From Paenibacillus segetis (GTDB lineage: Bacteria; Bacillota; Bacilli; Paenibacillales; Paenibacillaceae), in assembly GCF_014639155.1 (NCBI RefSeq), contig NZ_BMFT01000001.1, positions 1,116,001 through 1,180,000 on the forward strand: a stretch of 64,000 nucleotides of DNA, read 5' to 3'. The translations under genes were made by a program, and so were the position numbers. Every line of letters starts with the position of its first letter. Positions within the stretch are counted from its first letter, which is position 1. The notes under the pieces were generated by a model. The model saw only the letters and a program-made list of their open reading frames with translations, made no database searches and had not been told where the DNA came from. Positions 25,447 through 35,804 of the stretch are shown here, one piece after another.

Positions 25447-27424
25447 TCGCTAATAAATCATATGTGATTACCTTATCGGAAATGTTAAGGCGTTTGTTGG
25501 CTTCATCATAGGCTACACGGCATTTCTGAACGTCTACAGGCTCGCGTGTACCAAGGTCATAACATGTACCATTTTGAAACAATTGATCATCTGAAGGGAT
25601 ATAGTATAATTTGTCATTTGAGAAGGCCCCCGATCTTTGAACAACCAAGTGTTCTTGTTCGTGACCTGCGAAGAGATTGTTCCCCATCATAGAGAAGGGT
25701 TCCGTGGAAATGCCTAGAAGATGAAGGATTGACGGCGCTAGGTCTAATTGTCCGGAAGGTTGTTCTTCTATACCGGTAAGTTCATCTTTTGGCACATGGA
25801 CTAGTAAAGGAACCTGGTTCATAATTTGTGCCATGTCGAGCTCAGTCAAAGATTTTCCGAGAAATTTCTCATAGTCTCCCTTGTCCGTAACCGAATTATC
25901 ATGATCTCCATAGAGAACTAATATCGTATTGTCCCATAAGCCATCCCGCTTCATATCTTCGATCAACTCACCTAAAGCTTCGTCCACATAATGAATCGAC
26001 TCCAGATAATTCCCAAAGATTGAACCCTTGAACTCCCCGACATCCAAACTTTGTACTTTGGCCGGGAGAGAGTACGGATGATGACTAGTTAACGTGATCA
26101 TAAAAGAATAGAAGGGCTGTTGCTCACTTGTCTTGGTCATAAAATCAAGAGATTGGCGAAAAAAAGATTTATCCCCAAGTGACCAACCGAGTGGCTCATC
26201 TATCTTAAAGTCTTTTTTAGTGTAAAAGTTGTCATAGCCCATAGCCTTGTACATATTAAATCGATTCCAGAAACTTCCCTCGTAGGCATGGAATGCCTCT
26301 GTCTTATAGCCACTACTTTTAAGGATCTGTGGCATAACATCAAACTTGTGGTCGGGGTAGCGAACAAATACCGAGCCCGTCGGTAAAGGATGTAATGAGC
26401 TTTGTGCGGAAAAATCAGCATCTGAAGTACGCCCTTGTCCTGTTTGGTGATAAAAGTTGGAGAAATACAAACTGTCTTTCATCAGTTTATTGAAGTTAGG
26501 TGTAATCTCTTCACCATTTATTTTCTGACCAATCATGAAGTTCATGAATGCTTCCACTTGGATAACGATAACATTGCTACCAGCATAAGCACCAAATGTC
26601 TCATTCCTTGTATTACGGCTAAGGCTGGCAGCATCAAACCATTGCTGTATTTCATCGTTTTCTTGTGCGGTTAGAACAGGCTGCTTGCCGTAATGCTCCT
26701 TAACGTAGCGGGACACGTCATAATAATGGAATCCGAGTAATCCAGTTACGTTATACAGGGAAAGATTCCACCAATTCCCCTTAAATAAATCACTAGCCCA
26801 GGTTTTGGTGTAAGATCGGATGGGTCCCATCGTCATAGAGAACCCGATGGTGAAGACAATCATACCCGTCGCAAAGCGTCTTAAGGGCTTGCCCATTCTT
26901 GATTGTTGTGGATCATGGCTTAAGAAGCTGCTGGGATACTGCGAATATTTGGCACTACGATTATGATGTAACAAGGTAATGGTGATCATGAGGACAAGCC
27001 ACAGGGCCCAGTCGGCAACAAACCAGAGATCAGAGATTTGGATCAAAGACTGGATACTTTCTCCGAGTTCTCCTACTTGCCCTATTTGCATCAACACGGG
27101 AACCGTGATGAAATCACCAAAGTACCTGTAATACACTAGATCCGAGAAAATAAGTGCGGTTAACAGTACATTCAGTACACATAGAGCTATGGACCTCGCC
27201 CGATGAGGTAGCCATAGCGTCCAGAATGACAAGAGGATGATGGAACCTATGGCAATCAGGTCATCTATTCGGTTCATGTCAATATACCTGGCATGTAACT
27301 GATTATGGAGAAATTTAAGTTTATAGAAAATCGCAAAAACAAATATAAGATATTCAAAAAAGCGGTATTGCCAAAGATTACGAAGTAATCTCTTGGAATC
27401 ACTATTTGGGGAAAAGCGGATCAT
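25427..27424 (-). CDS. LTA synthase/phosphoglycerol transferase family protein
   Basis: A 665-residue membrane sulfatase-fold enzyme. About five N-terminal membrane helices (residues 15-210) are followed by an extracellular catalytic domain. The active-site Thr is in GQGRTSDADFSAQSSLHPLP, metal-binding Asp/His are in VLYGDHDNS, and the IQVEAFMNF strand is also conserved. LtaS-type enzymes polymerise glycerol phosphate onto lipoteichoic acid. Several paralogs usually exist, so the exact role is open. AAAGGAG lies 11 bases before the ATG. It ends in the shared terminator. Confidence 0.9.
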   Translation of the reverse strand: MIRFSPNSDSKRLLRNLWQYRFFEYLIFVFAIFYKLKFLHNQLHARYIDMNRIDDLIAIGSIILLSFWTLWLPHRARSIALCVLNVLLTALIFSDLVYYRYFGDFITVPVLMQIGQVGELGESIQSLIQISDLWFVADWALWLVLMITITLLHHNRSAKYSQYPSSFLSHDPQQSRMGKPLRRFATGMIVFTIGFSMTMGPIRSYTKTWASDLFKGNWWNLSLYNVTGLLGFHYYDVSRYVKEHYGKQPVLTAQENDEIQQWFDAASLSRNTRNETFGAYAGSNVIVIQVEAFMNFMIGQKINGEEITPNFNKLMKDSLYFSNFYHQTGQGRTSDADFSAQSSLHPLPTGSVFVRYPDHKFDVMPQILKSSGYKTEAFHAYEGSFWNRFNMYKAMGYDNFYTKKDFKIDEPLGWSLGDKSFFRQSLDFMTKTSEQQPFYSFMITLTSHHPYSLPAKVQSLDVGEFKGSIFGNYLESIHYVDEALGELIEDMKRDGLWDNTILVLYGDHDNSVTDKGDYEKFLGKSLTELDMAQIMNQVPLLVHVPKDELTGIEEQPSGQLDLAPSILHLLGISTEPFSMMGNNLFAGHEQEHLVVQRSGAFSNDKLYYIPSDDQLFQNGTCYDLGTREPVDVQKCRVAYDEANKRLNISDKVITYDLLATKSGNP

Positions 27425-27478
27425 TCTTTGATAACTCCTTTCCCAATTAGAATAGGAGAAACCCTCCCTCTACGTCAA

Positions 27479-28624
27479 TTAATGACGAGGAGGAAGGGGC
27501 CCGAGGAACTGTAAATATTGACATTCGATCCGACCGTTAAATAGTTTACGACGTTTGTCTGCCTTGCGATGGAATATTTCCTCAAATCGCTCGGTTGGAG
27601 TAATGGCGAAGAAGGACCAAGTTGGAAGCTCAGCAGATAAACGACCGAGATGGGCGATGAGCTTACGTACTTCTTTCTCCTCACCAATCCGTTCTCCGTA
27701 TGGAGGGTTTGTGATGAGGCATCCATAATCCCCCTGGGGCTGAATTTGGATCGCAGGGATATTAAGGAACTTGATCTCCTTAGCAAACCCAGCGGCCTTA
27801 GCCGAAGCCATCGATATCTCAATGGCAGCAGGATCGATATCGCTTCCGGTAATATTCAGCGGAATATCATCTTTAACGGAATCAAAGGCTTCTTCTCTAG
27901 CTTGTTGCCAGAGGTTGTCCGGCAGGACGGGCCAAGATTCCGAATTAAAGGTTCTACGTAGTCCAGGGGCAATGTTCCAAGCGATCATAGCTGCTTCGAT
28001 CGGTAATGTACCCGATCCGCAACATGGATCGTAGAACGGTCTTGCAGGGTTCTGGTTCCACCGACTTAGAAGAATAAGGGCCGCAGCCATTGTTTCTTTA
28101 AGGGGAGCTTCTGTTGCATGTTTCCGATAACCCCGTTTGTGTAGCGCAGGGCCCGTCGTGTCTAGTGTCAACAATGCGGTATCATTTAGCAAAATGATCT
28201 CGATGACGTAGCGAGGTCCAGTCTCTTCGAACCATTCCGAGTTATACGATAGCTTCAGCTTTTCAACGATCGCTTTCTTGACGATACCTTGGCAAGCTGG
28301 AACGCTGCTAAGCTGAGATTTATGAGATCTACCCTCTACAGGGAATTCTCCGTGCGCTGGAATCCATTCTTCCCATGGCAACGCTTTGGTTCCTTCAAAT
28401 AATTCATCAAAAGTTAAGGCAGTGAATTCACCCATCTTGATCAGAACTCGGTCTGACGTCCGCAGCCATAAGTTACATCTGCAAATATCAATGTAATCTC
28501 CTGTAAAATTGACCCGTCCATTCTCGATGAATGCATCATGATATCCTAGCTCTTTAAGCTCGCGCGCTACTACTGCTTCTAGACCCATTGGAGCAGTTGC
28601 GATTAAATTCAATTTTCCTGGCAT
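27479..28624 (-). CDS. THUMP-domain class I rRNA methyltransferase (RlmL/YpsC type)
   Basis: A 381-residue N2-guanine rRNA methyltransferase. The THUMP RNA-binding domain spans about residues 5-160. The catalytic domain has the SAM motif FYDPCCGSGTLPIEAAMIA, the acidic SGSDIDPAAI block and the catalytic NPPYGER. B. subtilis YpsC is the closest namable family. It is on the minus strand, 54 bases upstream of the LTA-synthase-type gene; the two could share a transcript. A GGAG lies 14 bases before the ATG, which is distant. Confidence 0.9.
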   Translation of the reverse strand: MPGKLNLIATAPMGLEAVVARELKELGYHDAFIENGRVNFTGDYIDICRCNLWLRTSDRVLIKMGEFTALTFDELFEGTKALPWEEWIPAHGEFPVEGRSHKSQLSSVPACQGIVKKAIVEKLKLSYNSEWFEETGPRYVIEIILLNDTALLTLDTTGPALHKRGYRKHATEAPLKETMAAALILLSRWNQNPARPFYDPCCGSGTLPIEAAMIAWNIAPGLRRTFNSESWPVLPDNLWQQAREEAFDSVKDDIPLNITGSDIDPAAIEISMASAKAAGFAKEIKFLNIPAIQIQPQGDYGCLITNPPYGERIGEEKEVRKLIAHLGRLSAELPTWSFFAITPTERFEEIFHRKADKRRKLFNGRIECQYLQFLGPLPPRH

Positions 28625-28758
28625 GTTATCATATCAACTCCATTTAAACTTGTAGAAGTGGCTCTCACTTGTGTCAAAGGTGCAAAAACCATACAATTCA
28701 GTATAGGACAATGTGAAGCTAGATACAATCGGATAGCTACGAAAGGAGCAAATAACCT

Positions 28759-29388
28759 ATGCAAACCCCTGAACAATATAGCGAGGATTTATATTTGAAG
28801 GATGAGGTTCTAGAACAAGTGCGACAATCCATTCTGGAAAGTGGATTAAATGATGTATCCATCGAAACGGGATATGGACGTTTATTAACGTTGCTAGTAA
28901 TGTCATCGGGAGCTAAATCCATATTGGAAATTGGTGCACTTGGTGGATATAGTGGCATTTGTCTTGCGAGAGGACTTCAGGAGGACGGAAAATTGTTGTC
29001 TCTTGAACTCAAAGAAGCTAATGCTGGGTTGGCAAAAAGGAATTTGGAGAATGCGGGATTTGGTGACTCGGTGAATTATTTGGTCGGGCCGGCACTAGAC
29101 AGTCTTAAGGAACTGGAGAGCCGGGGAGAACGTTTTGATTTCTTCTTTATTGATGCAGACAAGGAGAACTATCCTCATTATTTGGAGTATGCCATTTCGT
29201 TGTCACTGCCTGGAGCTCTAATCGTTGGAGATAACACATTTCTCCGTGGAAGAACATTAAACAGTGACAAGAATGGACCGTCCGTGTTGGCTATGCGTAA
29301 ATTCAATGAGATGATTGCCAGGGATGAACGACTAATCAGTGCATTTCTCCCCTCATATGATGGGTTAGCTTTAGCCCGGGTTAAGTGA
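28759..29388 (+). CDS. O-methyltransferase, YrrM/CCoAOMT-like
   Basis: A 209-residue class I SAM-dependent methyltransferase. The SAM motif is ILEIGALGGYSGICLARGL, followed by SLELKEANAGLAKRNLENAG, and the metal-binding IDADKENYP and GDNTFLRGR blocks. These match the caffeoyl-CoA O-methyltransferase-like bacterial group. AAGGAG is 11 bases before the ATG. Its last 18 bases overlap the end of the converging MFS gene. The substrate is unknown; some relatives modify tRNA hydroxyuridine. Confidence 0.87.
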   Translation: MQTPEQYSEDLYLKDEVLEQVRQSILESGLNDVSIETGYGRLLTLLVMSSGAKSILEIGALGGYSGICLARGLQEDGKLLSLELKEANAGLAKRNLENAGFGDSVNYLVGPALDSLKELESRGERFDFFFIDADKENYPHYLEYAISLSLPGALIVGDNTFLRGRTLNSDKNGPSVLAMRKFNEMIARDERLISAFLPSYDGLALARVK

Positions 29389-30582
29389 TTTGGGCTTACT
29401 ATATAATTTCATTCTGACCCAAATCGTGTTGATGAACAGAAGGATACCTGAAATAATAAAGATCCCCTCGATTCCAATATAACCTGACAAAAATCCTCCG
29501 ATGAGAGAGCCGAGCATGTTTCCAAGGGCAAGTGTGCTGCCATTGAAACCATAAGCTCGGCTCTCCATGCCTTTAGGCGTATAGAAACGAATCAATGCAT
29601 TGACGCTTGGTAATAGTCCTCCCATGAAGATCCCCATAAGAAAGCGAATGATAATGAGTTGCCACACCGTATGTACAAACGCTTGTGGTATCAGTGTAGC
29701 TGCCGCACCTAGTAAGGAGAAGGTTAAGATCCGATGAGCACCAACCGAATCGCTGAGTTTACCGAGCAAAGGTGAGGTAATCATGTTAGAAATTCCCGTC
29801 ACTGCGATCACAAATCCTGCCCAGAACTCTACCTTGGTAGCTATTCCGTGAAGCTTCTCCACATAAAGGGGGAGGAGCGCCATCGGGCTTAACATGGCAA
29901 ATTGCAATAAGAACGTCACGGCAAATAATGCGGTGAGCTGTGGTGTTTTGTTCAGTTCCCGAAAACCCTGCAGTACAGAAATTTGCGGCTTATTGGCTGC
30001 TTTCTGACGATCGAAATTCTCACGAACTAACAGTAATGCAAGGACGGAAGCAATAAACAACAAGCTACCGGTAATATAAAATATGGGGCGAAATCCAACC
30101 CATTCAGCTAACAGGCCCCCGATTAAAGGACCGAGGATGGTGCCAGCGACATTACCGGATTGAATGGTCCCCATAGCAAACCCCATTCTCTTTTCCGGTG
30201 CGGTTCCTGAAACGAGCGATACTGCAGCTGGATTGAACCCAGAAATAGTCCCATTAAGCAACCTTAGAGCTAATAAGTGCCATGGCTGTGTTGCAAAACC
30301 CATGAGCGTAATGACGATAGCCATCCCAAAGCCTGATCGTAGTAACATAATCTTTCGTCCATATTTATCCGAGAGCTTTCCCCATAACGGTTGAAAGATG
30401 AATGAGGTCGCGAAATTGGCAGCAAAGATGGCTCCCGCCCAAAGACCAATTTGGTGCTCACCTTGAACATGCAAATCTCTTGCCAAGTAGAGCGATAAGA
30501 AGGGGGTGATCATGGTCATCCCCGCATTGACTAAGAATAGTCCGAACCAAAGCACAATGAGATTGACTTTCCATGTCTTCAA
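29371..30582 (-). CDS. MFS drug-efflux-type transporter
   Basis: A 403-residue, 12-helix major facilitator of the DHA1 drug:proton antiporter type. Motif A is GKLSDKYGRKIML after helix 2, and an antiporter motif C-like GNVAGTILGPLIGG lies in helix 5. The second half repeats the A motif as GKLSDSVGAHR. Substrate cannot be told. It converges on the O-methyltransferase gene with an 18-base 3' overlap and no terminator visible between. Confidence 0.86.
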   Translation of the reverse strand: MKTWKVNLIVLWFGLFLVNAGMTMITPFLSLYLARDLHVQGEHQIGLWAGAIFAANFATSFIFQPLWGKLSDKYGRKIMLLRSGFGMAIVITLMGFATQPWHLLALRLLNGTISGFNPAAVSLVSGTAPEKRMGFAMGTIQSGNVAGTILGPLIGGLLAEWVGFRPIFYITGSLLFIASVLALLLVRENFDRQKAANKPQISVLQGFRELNKTPQLTALFAVTFLLQFAMLSPMALLPLYVEKLHGIATKVEFWAGFVIAVTGISNMITSPLLGKLSDSVGAHRILTFSLLGAAATLIPQAFVHTVWQLIIIRFLMGIFMGGLLPSVNALIRFYTPKGMESRAYGFNGSTLALGNMLGSLIGGFLSGYIGIEGIFIISGILLFINTIWVRMKLYSKPKSLNPG

Positions 30583-30706
30583 AGTGCATTCACTCCCTTT
30601 TTGTGTATTCTCGCTGCAGATAGACAGAATTCCAGTATATCACAGTTGTTCTAGAACCTCAGATAGAGATGTCATACTATTGTCATGAGTGAGTTGTCTG
30701 TGATAG

Positions 30707-30735
30707 TTGTTACTTACTTTTAAAAAGGGCATAAT
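30707..30735 (+). promoter_or_regulatory. Promoter of the hem operon
   Basis: TTGTTA and CATAAT hexamers separated by 17 bases, 42 bases before the hemE start. A sigma-A-type promoter is likely. Confidence 0.55.
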
Positions 30736-30776
30736 ATAAATTGGGTAAATTTTAATTATTGGAGGTCTCTTTCATC

Positions 30777-31835
30777 ATGGTTTATAACGACCAGTTTATT
30801 CGTGCCTGTCAAGGACGGGAAGTGGACCAACTCCCCGTTTGGTATATGCGTCAGGCGGGTAGGTACGATCCTGAGTACCGCAAAATCAAAGAAAAGTTTA
30901 GCTTACTTGAAATATGTCAACAGCCGGAGCTTGCGGCTGAAGTCACGATGATGCCAGTTCGCAAACTGGGTGTGGATGCAGCCATTTTATATTCAGATAT
31001 TATGAACCCGGTTGCTTCAATTGGAATCGACTTCGATATCGTTAAGAATATTGGCCCTGTGATTCACAATCCGATTCGCAGCGCTGAAGATATCGAACGT
31101 TTGAAACCAATTGATGTAGAGAAAGACCTTTCGCATATTCTTGAGACGATTTCTATTCTTGATCGTGAGCTAGACGTTCCTTTAATCACTTTTGCTGGAG
31201 CTCCATTTACGATTGCAAGCTACTTAATTGAAGGACGCCCTTCTAAAAGTTATATCCGCACCAAGAGCATGATGTACGGCGAGCCACAGCTGTGGTTTTC
31301 ATTAATGGACAAGCTTGGCGATATGGTAATTTCGTATTTACGAGCTCACGTCAAGAGCGGGGGAAAAGCATTCCAATTGTTTGACAGCTGGGTAGGTGCT
31401 TTGGCCCCAAGAGATTTTGAAAAATTCGTACTTCCGACGATTACTCGTATTTTTGCCGAACTTCAGGATTTGGATGTACCGAAGATTTATTTTCCAGGTG
31501 TGAGCTCAGGAGAGCTACTTCCTAAACTGAGAGATTTGCAAGCGGATGTTATTGGGATTGATTGGCGTGTGTCTATTGAGGAAGGACGCCTACGCACAGG
31601 TGGTAAATTTGCTATTCAAGGCAACCTAGATCCTTACATTTTGACAGCTCCAATGGATATTATTAAACAGCATGCGAAAGATATTATTGATGAAGGCATC
31701 AAGCAACCTGGGTTTGTGTTCAATTTGGGACACGGTTTATTTCCGGAAGCTTCACTTGAGAAGCTACGTGAGCTGACAGAATTCGTTCATGAATATTCTG
31801 CTGAGGCTATCTTACGTACAGGTTTCACTATATAA
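30777..31835 (+). CDS. hemE: Uroporphyrinogen decarboxylase
   Basis: A 352-residue cytoplasmic enzyme turning uroporphyrinogen III into coproporphyrinogen III. The family N-terminal signature VWYMRQAGRYDPEYR is intact, as are the YSDIMNP active-site Asp region and TFAGAPFTIASYLIEG. ATG 30777 has GGAGGT 10 bases upstream; the TTG at 30759 would overlap that site. It is the first gene of the hemE-hemH-hemY set, the coproporphyrin-dependent heme pathway order of Bacillales. Confidence 0.96.
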   Translation: MVYNDQFIRACQGREVDQLPVWYMRQAGRYDPEYRKIKEKFSLLEICQQPELAAEVTMMPVRKLGVDAAILYSDIMNPVASIGIDFDIVKNIGPVIHNPIRSAEDIERLKPIDVEKDLSHILETISILDRELDVPLITFAGAPFTIASYLIEGRPSKSYIRTKSMMYGEPQLWFSLMDKLGDMVISYLRAHVKSGGKAFQLFDSWVGALAPRDFEKFVLPTITRIFAELQDLDVPKIYFPGVSSGELLPKLRDLQADVIGIDWRVSIEEGRLRTGGKFAIQGNLDPYILTAPMDIIKQHAKDIIDEGIKQPGFVFNLGHGLFPEASLEKLRELTEFVHEYSAEAILRTGFTI

Positions 31836-31952
31836 GGAAATTTTCATTTAACAGCGATGGTAACATCCTCCAAAACGTAACGCAACTTTCCGTTGTATGT
31901 GGTCAACCACTGTACAGGAAATCAAAAATAACAAGATTGAGGTGATGCAATC

Positions 31953-32894
31953 ATGGCAACTAAAGTAGGCGTATTAGTCATGTCTTATGGAACACCAGAA
32001 AGCTTGGAGCAAGTAGAATCTTATTATACTCATATTCGTCGGGGACATCCCCCAACGCCTGAACAACTCAAAGAGCTGAAGGATCGTTATGAGGCTGTTG
32101 TGGGTGGTGTATTTCCTTTACGGGCGAACACGAATCATCAGGTTGCAACACTTCAGGAGACATTAGATACTCATACTAAGAACCATGATGTTGAGTTTCA
32201 CTGCTATCAAGGGCTGAAACATGCGCATCCCTTTATTGAAGATGGTGTAGCAAAGATGGCGGAGGACGGCATCAAGGATGCCATCGGAATCGTTCTGGCT
32301 CCTCATTACTCGATCATGAGTGTGGGTGGGTATATAAAACGAGCAGAAGCAAAAGCAGAAGAAGTCGGAATTTCGATGAAATTTATCCAAAGCTATCATC
32401 TACACCCGAGTCTCATAGAGGCTCTAACAACTAGAGTATCACGTAAGTTGGATCAGTTCGTGGAAGCAGGCGCAGAGCGGGATAAGGTACGAGTATTGTT
32501 CAGTGCGCATAGCTTGCCAGAGAAAATTCTCCAGATGGGTGATCCTTATCAGGAACAATTGCTTGAGACTTCAAGAGCAGTAGCAGAGAAAGCTGGCGTT
32601 ACTTCATGGCAATTTACTTGGCAGAGTGCTGGACGTACAGCGGAACCTTGGCTTGGGCCTGATATTCTGGATACACTACGCACGTTAAGTCAGGAACAGG
32701 TGGAGGACATTCTCGTCGCTCCGGTTGGTTTTGTATCGGATCATCTTGAGGTGTTATATGATTTGGACATTGAGGCCAAGACGATTGCCAAAGAACTGGA
32801 TATGCGGCTTGAGCGTATCGATTCGTTGAATAGTGATCCGTTATATATGGAGACAATGAGCGATGTCATTATCAAGACATGGGAGAAGGAATAA
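31953..32894 (+). CDS. hemH: Coproporphyrin ferrochelatase
   Basis: A 313-residue monomeric ferrochelatase inserting iron into coproporphyrin III in Firmicutes. The metal-binding His is in LFSAHSLPEKI (about residue 185), and the catalytic Glu region QVEDILVAPVGFVSDHLEVLYDLDIE is present. No [2Fe-2S] extension is seen. It lies 117 bases after hemE without a clear terminator, and 7 bases before hemY. Confidence 0.95.
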   Translation: MATKVGVLVMSYGTPESLEQVESYYTHIRRGHPPTPEQLKELKDRYEAVVGGVFPLRANTNHQVATLQETLDTHTKNHDVEFHCYQGLKHAHPFIEDGVAKMAEDGIKDAIGIVLAPHYSIMSVGGYIKRAEAKAEEVGISMKFIQSYHLHPSLIEALTTRVSRKLDQFVEAGAERDKVRVLFSAHSLPEKILQMGDPYQEQLLETSRAVAEKAGVTSWQFTWQSAGRTAEPWLGPDILDTLRTLSQEQVEDILVAPVGFVSDHLEVLYDLDIEAKTIAKELDMRLERIDSLNSDPLYMETMSDVIIKTWEKE

Positions 32895-32901
32895 TTAAAC
32901 G

Positions 32902-34323
32902 ATGAATGATACATCTTCTAGTAAGGTAGTCATAATCGGTGGTGGTTTGACGGGACTAAGCGCTGCCTTTTACATACGTAAATTTTACCGGGAGAAGGGA
33001 CTAATCCCGCAAATTACGATTGTTGATAAAGATAGCAGGCTAGGTGGCAAAATTGAGACGCTCCACCGGGACGGATTCGTTATTGAAAAAGGCCCGGATT
33101 CCTTTTTGGCGCGAAAGACGGCCATGATCGATCTCGCTAAGGAGCTTGAAATCGACCATGAACTCGTCTCTATGAATCCCGAAGCCAAGAAAACTTATAT
33201 TGTTCACCGCCGGGAGCTCCATCCCATGCCTTCGGGGCTTGTGCTTGGTATTCCAACTGAACTTGGTCCATTCCTGAAGACGGGCTTGATATCATTAAGC
33301 GGGAAGGCTAGGGCTATGCTGGATTTCGTTCTTCCTAGACGAAAAAGTAAAGAAGACGAATCACTGGGGCATTTTATCGAACGTAGGCTTGGCGCTGAGG
33401 TTCTACAGAATGTAACAGAACCCTTACTCGCGGGCATTTATGCGGGTGATACACATCATCTTAGTCTGCAATCTACCTTTCCCCAATTTGGTGAATTGGA
33501 ACAGCAGTATGGTAGTTTGATCAAGGGAATGATGACAGGAAAGAAGCCAGTAGAGACCCATACGGGTACAAAACGAAGTGCTTTCCTCACTTTTCGTCAA
33601 GGACTGCAAAGTCTAGTTCATGCATTGGTGTATGAACTAAGCGATGTCGATCAGCGTTTAGAAGCACAAGTTGCTTCGATTTCTAAGAATGATGCTGGGG
33701 GCTATCAGGTTGTTTTGGCTTCAGGTGAAAGCTTACAAGCAGATGATGTCATAGTGACCGCACCTGCTTTCGCAGCTGCAGATTTGCTACGTCCTTATGT
33801 CGATGTTAGTGCGCTAGATGCTATCAATTACGTGTCTGTAGCCAATGTCGTTCTTGCTTTTGATAGAAGAGATCTAAAAGGCTTGTTTGATGGTTCAGGC
33901 TTTCTTGTACCGCGTAAGGAAGGGATGAGCATAACTGCCTGTACCTGGACCGGAGTGAAGTGGCTTCATACTAGCCCGGATGACAAAATGCTACTACGTT
34001 GCTACGTAGGACGTTCAGGGGATGAGCAGAAAGTGTTCCTCTCGGATGAAGCGCTCACTGACCTAGTACTACAAGATCTTCATGAACTAATGAATATACA
34101 AGCGGTTCCACTCTTCTCAGAGATTACGCGGTTACCAAAATCGATGCCACAATATCCGGTTCATCATTTACAGCATATTGCTGAATTACGCCGAAGTATA
34201 GAGTCTTCGCTTCCTGGACTATACGTTACTGGGGCGGCGTTTGAAGGTGTCGGATTACCTGATTGTATTAAGCAGGCCAAGGAAATGGCACAAGGTATGG
34301 CTAATAAGGCCTATACCAAATAA
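32902..34323 (+). CDS. hemY: Coproporphyrinogen oxidase of the HemY type (CgoX)
   Basis: A 473-residue FAD-dependent, oxygen-using oxidase that makes coproporphyrin III. The N-terminal dinucleotide-binding motif is VIIGGGLTGLSAAFYIRK, followed by the GGKIETL and GPDSFLARK blocks and the C-terminal VTGAAFEGVGLPDCIKQAKE flavin site. It follows hemH by 7 bases, with its ribosome binding site GAAGGA overlapping the end of hemH. A terminator follows. Confidence 0.94.
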   Translation: MNDTSSSKVVIIGGGLTGLSAAFYIRKFYREKGLIPQITIVDKDSRLGGKIETLHRDGFVIEKGPDSFLARKTAMIDLAKELEIDHELVSMNPEAKKTYIVHRRELHPMPSGLVLGIPTELGPFLKTGLISLSGKARAMLDFVLPRRKSKEDESLGHFIERRLGAEVLQNVTEPLLAGIYAGDTHHLSLQSTFPQFGELEQQYGSLIKGMMTGKKPVETHTGTKRSAFLTFRQGLQSLVHALVYELSDVDQRLEAQVASISKNDAGGYQVVLASGESLQADDVIVTAPAFAAADLLRPYVDVSALDAINYVSVANVVLAFDRRDLKGLFDGSGFLVPRKEGMSITACTWTGVKWLHTSPDDKMLLRCYVGRSGDEQKVFLSDEALTDLVLQDLHELMNIQAVPLFSEITRLPKSMPQYPVHHLQHIAELRRSIESSLPGLYVTGAAFEGVGLPDCIKQAKEMAQGMANKAYTK

Positions 34324-34334
34324 CATGAAGTCTT

Positions 34335-34377
34335 GAACCCCTCCCTATAAAATAGGATTGGGGTTCTATTTATTTTG
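34335..34377 (+). terminator. Terminator after the hem genes
   Basis: GAACCCC and GGGGTTC arms with an inner CCCTA/TAGG stem, followed by a T-rich tract (TATTTATTTT). Confidence 0.7.
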
Positions 34378-34455
34378 GGTTAGCTGATATAATAAAATGA
34401 AGGGTGCTTCTACTTTTAAATTGGGTTACATGAATAAGAATTAAAGGAGTAACTG

Positions 34456-35769
34456 ATGAGTTTATCAAGAATGGAAAAGAACAAGCGTAGAAAAAAGAAA
34501 AAAAGTCCACGCCAAGGTCGTGTTTGGGTTGCGTTAAACCTGACGCTTATTACGGCTATTGTGGTATTAGGGACTTATTTTTATATTGAGCAACGTTTCC
34601 AGCCGAGTAAAGAGGTTACGTCCCAACAAGGAGCAATCTCAAATGAGGGAAACGGAACTGTTCCATCAGATCAGATCGATTCTGTTGATCCAGCGGTCGG
34701 AACTTCAGTGCCAGATGGAACTGAGAATGAAGAGATAGATGAACCGGAGTCGAAGCCTGATACGGACTTGAATCAAGGAGAAGGAGATGCACAACCTAAT
34801 GAAGGATTGGAAGGGGAAGACACACTGCTCCTTCACTTTGCGGGAGACACGATGTTCTCTGACCGGGTTGCGCAAACGTTGAATATAGAGGGGTATGAGT
34901 ACCCTTTCAAACATATTAGTGACTTGTTTCAAAATGATGATCTGAGTTTAGTCAATTTGGAGACGCCGGTTACTTCGTTTGGTACGAAGGCCGAAGATAA
35001 GACGTTTGTATTTAAGTCTTCACCTGAGGTGCTGCCTTTCATGGCTAAGTCGGGAATCGATGCGGTCAATCTCGCGAACAATCATATTTTGGATCAAGGT
35101 GCCCAGGGATTGCTAGACACGATCTCACATTTGAAGGACAATGATATTAAATATTTTGGTGCAGGTTCGGATACTAAAGAAGCTTATGCACCTATCTATA
35201 TTGAACGAAAAGGAATTAAGATTGCGATTTGCGGCTTTAGCCGGGTTATTCCCAAATCAGATTGGGCAGCAGGTAAAGGAAAGCCTGGAGTTGCGACTAC
35301 ATACGACTCTACACTTGCTCTGAAGGCGATAAAGACAGCAAAAGAACATGCTGATATTGTGTTAGTCATGGTACATTGGGGTAAGGAACGTACAACAGTG
35401 CTTGAGAAACACCAAACATCACTTGCGCATGAATATATCGATGCAGGTGCGGACCTCGTTATTGGGGGACATCCACATGTCATGCAAGGAATTGAACAAT
35501 ATAAAGGTAAATGGATCGTATACAGCACAGGTAATTTTATTTTTACAAAGAACGCAAATGTGCCGGATACTTGGGAGACCGCTATTTTTGAAACAAAATG
35601 TAACCGTAAAGGCGCATGTGACTTGAAAATGATACCTTACTTAACTGAGGTTGGGCAGCCTGTTCCAATGAATTATGAAGATGGAGTCAAGTTATTCCAA
35701 AGGGTAGAGAGCTTATCGAGCGGTGTGAAAATTGCAAATTCCGGTGAAGTGACCTCGGTATCCCCATAA
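34456..35769 (+). CDS. CapA/PgsA-type metallophosphatase-fold membrane protein
   Basis: A 437-residue protein. A basic N-terminus and one membrane helix (about residues 26-44) are followed by an acidic, low-complexity linker to about residue 125, then a CapA domain on the outside: HFAGDTMFSDRV, VNLETPVT, NLANNHILDQG, HWGKERT and IGGHPHVMQG with metal-ligand Asp, Asn and His residues. CapA takes part in poly-gamma-glutamate capsule synthesis, but no CapB/C genes are nearby, and orphan CapA-like proteins are common. AAAGGAG precedes the ATG. Confidence 0.88.
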   Translation: MSLSRMEKNKRRKKKKSPRQGRVWVALNLTLITAIVVLGTYFYIEQRFQPSKEVTSQQGAISNEGNGTVPSDQIDSVDPAVGTSVPDGTENEEIDEPESKPDTDLNQGEGDAQPNEGLEGEDTLLLHFAGDTMFSDRVAQTLNIEGYEYPFKHISDLFQNDDLSLVNLETPVTSFGTKAEDKTFVFKSSPEVLPFMAKSGIDAVNLANNHILDQGAQGLLDTISHLKDNDIKYFGAGSDTKEAYAPIYIERKGIKIAICGFSRVIPKSDWAAGKGKPGVATTYDSTLALKAIKTAKEHADIVLVMVHWGKERTTVLEKHQTSLAHEYIDAGADLVIGGHPHVMQGIEQYKGKWIVYSTGNFIFTKNANVPDTWETAIFETKCNRKGACDLKMIPYLTEVGQPVPMNYEDGVKLFQRVESLSSGVKIANSGEVTSVSP

Positions 35770-35804
35770 AATGAATTCCGGAAGGAAAGGAGGCGCTTTA
35801 AGAT